Origin: Dryococelus australis
Lineage: Eukaryota > Arthropoda > Insecta > Phasmatodea > Phasmatidae
Reading direction: 5' to 3'
NCBI GenBank assembly: GCA_029891345.1
Contig: CM057003.1
Coordinates: 8,870,209-8,934,208 of the forward strand
DNA length: 64,000 nucleotides
A program made the translations under genes and the position numbers. Below the pieces are notes generated by a model. It was given only the letters and a program-made list of their open reading frames with translations, did not search any database and had not been told where the DNA came from. Shown one piece after another: positions 57,578 to 64,000 of the stretch. Numbering within the stretch: the first letter of the stretch is position 1; each line of letters begins with the position of its first letter.

Positions 57578-57582
57578 TAAAG

Positions 57583-57586
<4 letters not shown>

Positions 57587-57615
<29 letters not shown>

Positions 57616-57616
57616 C
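57587..57616. repeat. Poly-T run
   Basis: An uninterrupted T run of about 30 bases immediately to the right of MITE-C copy 4. Confidence 0.95.
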
Positions 57617-58392
57617 GAATGTTGGTTCCAAAAGTGCCGTGAACATCCTTCACTAATAAAATTCGTTTAACTTTGCAGGTTAGTGTAGCCACTTCCCAGA
57701 TGTCCACTCGACCTTCTTTCACTGCTGGTCTAGCTGGCTTTACGATCCACGCGAATGCACAATACCTTCTCGTGAACTTTATTTACAGCAGTAAACACTT
57801 TACGCCGGAAACAGCTTTGCAGCCACGTCACTTGCAGTGCGATACTGGAGTTCTTTCACTCGTGCAACAATTGTGCAGGTGCAGTTCGAGGCCAGTTCTC
57901 TGTCTGCAGAGGTGACGTTTTTTTTTTTTTTTCTCCGTGTGGCTCTTCCGTCGTAAACTCTGCACTTTTAATACGAAACTAGAAAATGTCCCTTTTATTA
58001 ACCCTGTACGCGACGGACATACAAACAAAGACACTCAGGTACCCACTTAAGTTGGCGGGAATGCTGGAATGGCAGTTCCGTGTGTTGCGTCGTAATTAAA
58101 CAGTTTTTTTTTTTTTGTTTTATTTCGTGGCAGTTAAAATTATTTATCTTGTATTCCGTTTGTTACCTACACGTAAAAAATTCAGAACCGGCGTATTAGT
58201 GACATGTTTGTGCTCATCACAATTTCGTTGCGAATCATGATCGTCTGGCGAATTATGTTCCCAGAGAAGTGCACGACCACATCGTTCACAAATACGTGGT
58301 GTCCCCAAAAACTATAGTCTTGAGCACCGATGAAGACAATATCGAAATTATAGTGTGTGTATGTATATATATATATATACGAATTAAACATT
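57617..58392. other. Noncoding stretch
   Basis: No recognised feature; the 80-codon frame at 57673-57915 has no domain I recognise. Confidence 0.35.
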
Positions 58393-58500
58393 TCGTGGTA
58401 AAATGATCACTTTTATAAAACGCCTTGGAAAATATTAACGGCCCACATCTACCCATGTTAAGTTGGTAGAGAATTATTGAAAAAATGTCCTTAACACAAG
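58393..58500 (+). mobile_element. MITE-A left-end fragment, diverged
   Basis: AAACATTTCGTGGTAAAATG, ATCACTTTTATAAAACGCC, TTGGAAAATATTAACGGCCC and GTTAAGTTGGTAGAGAATT align in order with the left 110 bases or so of subfamily A, but the hairpin region is shortened and the rest is lost. Confidence 0.5.
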
Positions 58501-58789
58501 ACTTTAATTTACAATTTGCTAGCGTGGTGTTTAAATGTACGTTCACTGAAGTTTGTGTTTCTTGTGAAATTTCCATGTTACAAGAAACACATTAACATTC
58601 CTGGCAGTTACACAGTTTCATTTGAATGGAGCATAAATGCAGTGATCTTGCCTCTGGCATTGTTAAATTTACATACAGAGGAAATATACAAAATGAGAAG
58701 GAAAAGTAGATATCAAGAGTAGTAGAAAAATTGGAAGTCGGAGGCAACGGCATCTGGAGCGAAGCGTCGGAGCTGTTCATGCTCTGTCA

Positions 58790-58990
58790 TTCCGGTCAGC
58801 CGGCGGCCATCTTGTCCTCCATGTTGGATGTCGATGACCTTGACCGTTGACCTTAAACCAGTGACATTCTACCTTGAAAATCCAAAAAATATGTATGTAC
58901 ATATTTTAAAAATATATAAAACATTTATAACAAATTTATAAAAATTTCTGAAAAAATGATTAACAGATTAAAATTTAGAATTTTGGACAA
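58790..58990 (-). repeat. AAGGTCA-type dispersed repeat, second copy
   Basis: GGCGGCCATCTTGTCCTCCA, GATGACCTTGACCGTTGACC and CTACCTTGAAAATCC, then an AT-rich part with TTTATAAAAATTT words. It resembles the segment at 10650-11090 in the other orientation. Confidence 0.4.
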
Positions 58991-59626
58991 AGATAGGATT
59001 TCGAAAAAAGCTGAGGCGCCAACCAGTTGCCATGTTATCACGTCACCCAATCGGGATTTTGGATTTCGGGTTTCTGCACTTTAGCATATGACATCTGTTT
59101 TTGTTCAGATATGAATAAATACGCTCATAAAAGTATGACAAATCATGAAAATTACTTTGACAGAAAATTAAAACAAGTTACAGAAATTTTTTATTTATAT
59201 ATGTATTTGTACACATCTAAAATAGTACAAAAGGTATACGTTAAAATACAGCTCGAAATAATTGTTCATGTTATAAGAATATCATGAAAAGTTTATTTTT
59301 TAATTTTTTTTATGTGGCATCGCCCGTACTACAATATGCCTTGTGAAGAAAATTAATGAATCAAAATAGTATCGCGATAAGCTTATTCGGCAGGTGAACC
59401 AAATGTCGGTCGGATTTCAAATAATTTGTGATTTCAATACGCACTTCGTGAAAATGGTTAAATGTCGCATTTTTTAAGCTTGCCTACACAGTTTCCTTAA
59501 GCGACAAGAGAAAGGTACGAAGATACGGGCATGGTCTTTCATTGCTTATAATAAAACCCCTGTGCTAAAGATCTGAATTGTACAGTACAGCGCCACGACG
59601 GAAACACCGCACCCCCTTGCACGTAG
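58991..59626. other. Noncoding stretch
   Basis: AT-rich; no recognised feature. Confidence 0.4.
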
Positions 59627-59720
59627 GAGCGATGAGGCACTAGGCGTGCGTGTTAACGTCGCTTCTTGACCTTGGATGCGAGAGTCCAATCCCACTCGTA
59701 AGGGGGGGAACGTTTATTTC
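59627..59720 (+). mobile_element. tRNA-like SINE head (Leu-type)
   Basis: GCACTAGGCGTGCGTGTTAA, CGTCGCTTCTTGACCTTGGA, TGCGAGAGTCCAATCCCACT resembles the D-arm to T-arm part of a class II (leucine-like) tRNA, with AGTCCAATCCC as a degraded B box. There is no cloverleaf acceptor stem that I can close, so it is more likely a SINE head than a tRNA gene. The body after it is GC-rich, with a G run near 59841-59853. Confidence 0.4.
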
Positions 59721-59995
59721 AAACACACTGCAGCGCAGTTCAATCGTAGGCAGGCGGGGCCATGAGGATCGTTGTTCTCCACGTAGATAGTGTTTCATGT
59801 CCAGGACAGGGGTTTGTTGGTCCGGAGAGGAATGATGGAGGGAGGGGGGGGGGGTGATCAGGCGCCTGTAATAAGGCGCAGCCGTGCGCGAAAATTGGCA
59901 AACTTCACGCGTAGGCCGACCGTTAATCCGCGAGGGCTCAGGGGTGGCCAACCGAGCGCAACCGAGTAATCCCAATTAGAACAGCGACGGTTCTG
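59721..59995. other. GC-rich patch, unrecognised
   Basis: Open on the minus strand for 111 codons (59640-59975) without a recognised domain. It may be the body of the SINE-like element to its left. Confidence 0.3.
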
Positions 59996-60224
59996 CTGAA
60001 GCGGTGAGCACTTTTGAAAGCCCTCTCATTTGGAATGACAATCAACAGATGTATTTCATTTTAGCCTTAGACGTTAACTTCCAAGTGCGGTGGAATATAC
60101 ACACTGTGTTTATTACTTACATGGTAGTAGTATTTATTTAAAAAGGTGGTTAGAGGATGAAAAATCGCAGAAAGGAAAAAGTAACTAGGATCTCAAAAGA
60201 GATCACTTTACCGTGAACAACCTA
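59996..60224 (+). mobile_element. MITE-B copy, left end lost
   Basis: Begins inside the left terminal repeat (GCGGTGAGCACTTTTGAAAG) and continues with CCCTCTCATTTGGAATGACA, TTAACTTCCAAGTGCGGTGG, AATATACACACTGTGTTTAT and CGCAGAAAGGAAAAAGTAAC. The right end is intact, CACTTTACCGTGAACAACCT, A. The outermost 15 or so bases on the left are missing. Confidence 0.93.
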
Positions 60225-60243
60225 TATAAATAACAACCTGCTA

Positions 60244-60879
60244 TAGTCTATGCGCGGTTTCTTCGCTCTTTTCGAATCAAACCTTTGAGAAATCACCCCA
60301 TGCATGATATGTTTGGTTCTTTATTGTGTACTATAGGCTATTCACGGTAAAGTGAGCACTTTTGAAACCCCTCTCATTTGGGATAGTAGCCAATAAAAAT
60401 ATTATAATTTGTCCATAGAATTTAATTTCCTAGTGCTGTGAAATATACACACTCTGTTTATTACTTGCATGAGAATATTGATTTAAAACAGGTGGTTAAA
60501 GGATAAAAAATAGCCGAAAGGAAAAAGTAACTAGGGCTTCAAAAGTGCTCACTTTACCGTGAACAGCCTATACAAACATGTTATACTTGTGTTGACATAA
60601 AAATATCTTATTTTTGGTTACGATTAACTTTTACTTATATGATATCTATAAATTATATTATTTCATGTATAATTAATACGAATAAAACAGGGTGAAACTA
60701 GGTGTGTTGGTAATGCCTAGTAATAAATAGTTCTTTTGCAAAGATGTATTACACTGAGTGGGCACGAATGCAGTGCGCTGTCCCTTGTGTGTTTTTTAGG
60801 CTCGGTTTACACGAGATGGAGGAATATCTTGGAAGTAGAACTTTAGCAGGGTTTCAGAAATGTATGGAAGTATGGACTA
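60244..60879 (+). mobile_element. MITE-C copy 5, split by a MITE-B insertion
   Basis: TA at 60242-60243 and 60880-60881. Its own parts are 60244-60331 and 60573-60879. Left end TAGTCTATGCGCGGTTTCTT, CGAATCAAACCTTTGAGAAA, TCACCCCATGCATGATATGT. After the insertion come CATGTTATACTTGTGTTGAC, GGTGTGTTGGTAATGCCTAG, GAGTGGGCACGAATGCAGTG, CGCTGTCCC, GATGGAGGAATATCTTGGAA, GTAGAACTTTAGCAGGGTTT and the right end GTATGGACTA. Confidence 0.95.
60334..60570 (+). mobile_element. MITE-B nested in MITE-C
   Basis: 237 bp, TA at 60332-60333 and 60571-60572. Ends TAGGCTATTCACGGTAAAGT and CACTTTACCGTGAACAGCCT, A. The interior has CTCTCATTTGGGATAGTAGC, GTGCTGTGAAATATACACAC and AGCCGAAAGGAAAAAGTAAC. Well preserved. 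Confidence 0.96.
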
Positions 60880-60881
60880 TA

Positions 60882-61565
60882 GAAACCAGTTATCAAGAAT
60901 TATCTTATGGTTCGCAATTCTATGCTTTTGCATCTACATAATTCTGTGGCCATCACATGCGCGCCGAAACTAATCTCAGCGTGTTAAGCGGATTTTCTTG
61001 TCGGATTGTTGTAGACTTTCTACCTGGAAATGTCTTGAATTGTGCTTTTGCGGCACCCATGCTAGTGTTCGTCGTTTAATGATGTATACTTCACTATATC
61101 TTTTTGTGTATTCAAAATTAACTTTTTAATAAATAATGTACAATTGTTTCGTTTCCTTTCGTGGTTTAAAACCAAATTCTTCAGTCGAATTTCTGTAAGA
61201 TTATATGTAGATAGATAAAACAGTATTTGAAGTTTGTAAAATCGTATGAATTTCGTCTGTATTCAATTTTTTTTTTTTTATGTTTACTTTCTACGGTATT
61301 TATGAACTTCTTATTTCCATAATTGTATACGTTTTGTTCCTTAGTTGTGAGATATTTTATAATTTCAACTTCCTCCAAATTTCGTGAGAAATATCATTTA
61401 TTGAATATTTTGGGGAAAATTTTTTAATTTTAAATTGTTTATATTTTTGAAGTTCAGCCCTGCAACGTATCTAAGGCCGTAAATACAAACTGAATCGATG
61501 GGTATTTCACCCGACGACCCCTTGAAGCAACCTGCAGTGCACCCCAACGAAGAGAGGCGTGGAGA
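60882..61565. other. Noncoding stretch
   Basis: AT-rich; no recognised feature. Confidence 0.4.
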
Positions 61566-61660
61566 GTTTTTGGCGGCTCTTAAATGCGAGGTCTTGAGAT
61601 CCGATGAGGGTGAAGCAGCTCCAGAAAACAAAGGCGGGGGAACGGGAGACCCGCAATTTT
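61566..61660 (-). mobile_element. SINE-1 tail fragment
   Basis: TTTTTGGCGGCTCTTAAATG, CGAGGTCTTGAGATCCGATG, AGGGTGAAGCAGCTCCAG and GGCGGGGGAACGGGAGACC correspond to the last 95 bases or so of SINE-1 on the minus strand. The tRNA-like head is absent, and the fragment is bounded on the far side by a T run of about 31 (61675-61705). Confidence 0.85.
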
Positions 61661-61671
61661 GGATTATCCTA

Positions 61672-61705
<34 letters not shown>

Positions 61706-61709
<4 letters not shown>

Positions 61710-62399
61710 CGCGGTTATTCATTAAATAAAGCGATACATGAACAGTAAACCCCTTTCTGGAAAAGTTTCAGGTTATTTAGTGGTACGTGAAAATTCTGGG
61801 CGCCTCTTGTGTTGTGAGAATGAATGAAATCATTTTTAGGGAAAATATGACTGTTATTGGTGACAAATATTAATTAGGGATGTGTTTTGTATACTGAGAC
61901 ACGAATTCAAGCTTTTTTTTTTTTAAATGGTGGCAGCACGTCTCACGTGACTTGTGTAAGTATAGCAGGTGATAATATCGAGGCCAAGTGGCGAGTAGTG
62001 AAACAGGAAGCGCTTAACTTCTTTGAAAGATTATTGTTATGCTCTTTCCAATTGACAAACGCCTGAGAATTTCGTTATTTTACAATTTTGACTCTATATA
62101 TGCATCACTGCCAATTACTATTTACTGAATATCTCCCGCAAGTCTGACGTGTTCGCTTTATATGCGTGCAGGCTATACAGTTGGTATCACCGTATAGGCG
62201 ACACTATTGGCCCCTGTGAAGTGTATTATTGTACTAGTGCTTCCAACTTCTTTTTGCACACTGTGAATAACATGTTAGAACCAGCCATCATAACTGAGAG
62301 GTCCTTTTTGGCCTACTTTCCGAAGGAAACAAAGGCATTTGTATCATTTTCCTGTCTATTTGTTTGTGTGTGTTGTGTGTGTGTCCCCCCTTTCAAATT
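61706..62399. other. Noncoding stretch
   Basis: AT-rich; no recognised feature. The 84-codon frame at 62149-62403 has no family resemblance. Confidence 0.35.
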
Positions 62400-64000
62400 T
62401 TGAATGCGTGAACGGAATTTTACCAAACTTGGTACACGTATAGTTAGTAAGCAAGGAAACCAGAATTTTATGGTTTTCGATAGCGCTGGGTGCTTATTTT
62501 CAAAATGGCTGCCATTTTAAAATTGAGGGCGATATGTCATCTCGGAGACCATTTAACCGATTGTAACCCAATTTTGCATGCTAACAGCGCATGTTGTAAG
62601 CATTCAATTCAGAGGTGAATATTGTTTGTGGTCCTCCATTTTGGAAGATAGCGCCACATGAAAAAATAAAGCTTTTATGTTATATCAATAAAACTTCTTA
62701 AGTAACTTTCTTCAAATTTGGCAAGTACGTAGTACTATGATAGGCCAAGTAAAAGTAAGTAAATAAACTTTATTAGGCACTTATTTTCAAAATGGTATCC
62801 ATACATATATTTTAGGTTTATTTGGTATAACAACCATACCATTTAGCCGATTTCAACCAAATTTTGTACGCTGACGGTATGTATTGCAAGCTTCATGTAA
62901 GCTAAACATCAACGACTTTTGTCAGCCATTTTTAAAGCTAGCGCTGCATGTGAAAGTAAATATTTTACCTTGTATCTCGAAAACTACTGAACTAATTTTC
63001 CCCAAATTTCGCACATAAGTAATACTATGACATGCCAGGTAAATATGAGTAATTTAACTTTTAAGGCACTTATTTTCAAAATGGCGTCCATATCAATATT
63101 TTAGGTTTATTTGGAATTAACTACCATCCCATTTGACTAACTTCAACCAAATTTTAGACGTTGACAGTATCTATTACAAACATCAAATAAGCCAAAAAGA
63201 AAACTTTGTCCGCCATTGTGTAAGATAGCACTACATGAATTAATCCGGTTTTGTGTAATTTCACGGGAATCAATCCACCGATTTCTTTCAAAATTGGGGA
63301 AGAACTTGTACTGTTGTAGGCTATATTAATTTATATATCTTAAGTATATAAGTTTCTCACTTTCTGGATGGCACGTATAAAAACATTTGAACTTAATGTA
63401 CAATATCTACAAAACTATGTACCATATTTAAATCTATCTTAGTATATTATATCTGTGACAATAATCGAATGTGCTAATGTATAGACTTTTTACCCTCCAT
63501 TAATGAAGATCATCAGATGATCAATGGAGGTCTTATTACAAATCTCAAGGACCAATAAACTTGTATTACATAGATCCCCTTTTGCCGGGTTTTTTTGCAA
63601 AGTAGTGTCAGGTGAGTAAACTGAACATTTTGTCACATTTGCTGAATAATTAAACTAATTTCCACAAAGTTTTACATGCATACAGAAAGCAAATAATAGT
63701 TACAATAATGAAATGGGGTCAGGCAGTTATTTAAAAAATGGCGGTAATATAAATATTTTCATATTTTTGGCACATCTCTTTAGCCATTTAATAATATCAA
63801 TCCAACTTTTTATGTTGACATTATCTGTTACAAACATCGTATACAGAGCCTCATTTTAAGCAATTTTGTATGATAGCCCTATTTAAGAAAATAAAGATTT
63901 TATGCCATATCTCTGAGACCAATAAACCGATTTCCATCTAATTTGTCACACAAGTAGCGTTATGGTAGGTCATGTAAACTTATGTGTTTTAATGGCACAG
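62400..64000 (+). repeat. Dimeric tandem repeat, about 288-bp unit, running off the right edge
   Basis: The anchor GGCACTTATTTTCAAAATGG recurs at about 62490, 62777, 63066, 63355 (degraded), 63723 and 63995, giving periods of 287, 289, 289, 368 and 272. Each unit is built of two related halves of about 144 bp. Each half carries a C-CGATTTCAACCAAATTT-like segment, a following GTAC/GAC-nnnAGTA word, and a GCCATTTTGGAAGATAGCGC-like word. The long 368-bp interval holds an extra segment with the hairpin CCTCCATT...GATCATCAGATGATC...AATGGAGG (about 63497-63526). Units are well diverged, so the array is old. There is no coding frame. The true end lies beyond the window. Confidence 0.85.

Noticed and set aside
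1-64000. CRISPR array, bacterial operons or rRNA genes
   Set aside because: The tandem arrays lack repeat-spacer structure, there are no dense coding blocks with ribosome binding sites, and no rRNA core sequence was recognised.
1-64000. Retrovirus-like, LTR or other capsid-bearing elements
   Set aside because: I saw no reverse transcriptase, integrase or capsid sequence and no paired long terminal repeats.

Overview
The window looks like noncoding DNA from an animal nuclear genome, most likely an insect. It is AT-rich, full of homopolymer and dinucleotide runs, and has no bacterial-style gene arrangement. It carries tRNA-derived SINEs, Tc1-like transposons, Helitron-like elements of the kind widespread in insects, and a great many short inverted-repeat elements. 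A polyneopteran such as a stick insect is my guess from the main SINE, but I could not test it. I found no host protein exon, rRNA or functional tRNA gene that I would defend. Almost all long open frames are chance frames in GC-rich patches, SINEs or microsatellites.

The dominant content is a clan of miniature inverted-repeat elements (here MITE-A, about 425 bp; MITE-B, about 238 bp; MITE-C, about 430 bp). There are 21 whole or partial copies spread over the whole window. Their ends begin TAGGCTGTTCACGG (A, B) or TAGTCYATTCGCGG (C), and most sit between TA duplications. A and C align along much of their length, so the three look like divergent descendants of one lineage. Two nested loci (32096-32969 and 60242-60881) show B inserting into A and into C with intact TA duplications, which orders their activity.

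Other mobile DNA: a tRNA-derived SINE family (SINE-1, about 250 bp, eleven whole or partial copies) and a second family (SINE-2) that shares its tail; single copies of two further tRNA-like SINEs; an internally deleted Tc1-like element (1395-1911); a decayed Tc1-like transposase (about 33992-35105); two relics of DUF4817-type transposons (4487-5165, with long inverted arms, and 55983-56960); and two Helitron-like nonautonomous elements (14645-15383 and 35834-36783).

Tandem and structured repeats: a 44-bp minisatellite with a 176-bp four-unit higher-order period (45961-46825); a tRNA-A-box-like 40-bp minisatellite inside a Helitron-like element (14936-15314); a dimeric repeat of about 288 bp that runs off the right edge (62400-64000); foldback elements at 11956-12172 and 43573-43787; and long TA/TG microsatellites. 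Large stretches between these (for example 22446-27296, 29451-31632, 38594-41179, 47955-50489) hold AT-rich sequence in which I recognise nothing.
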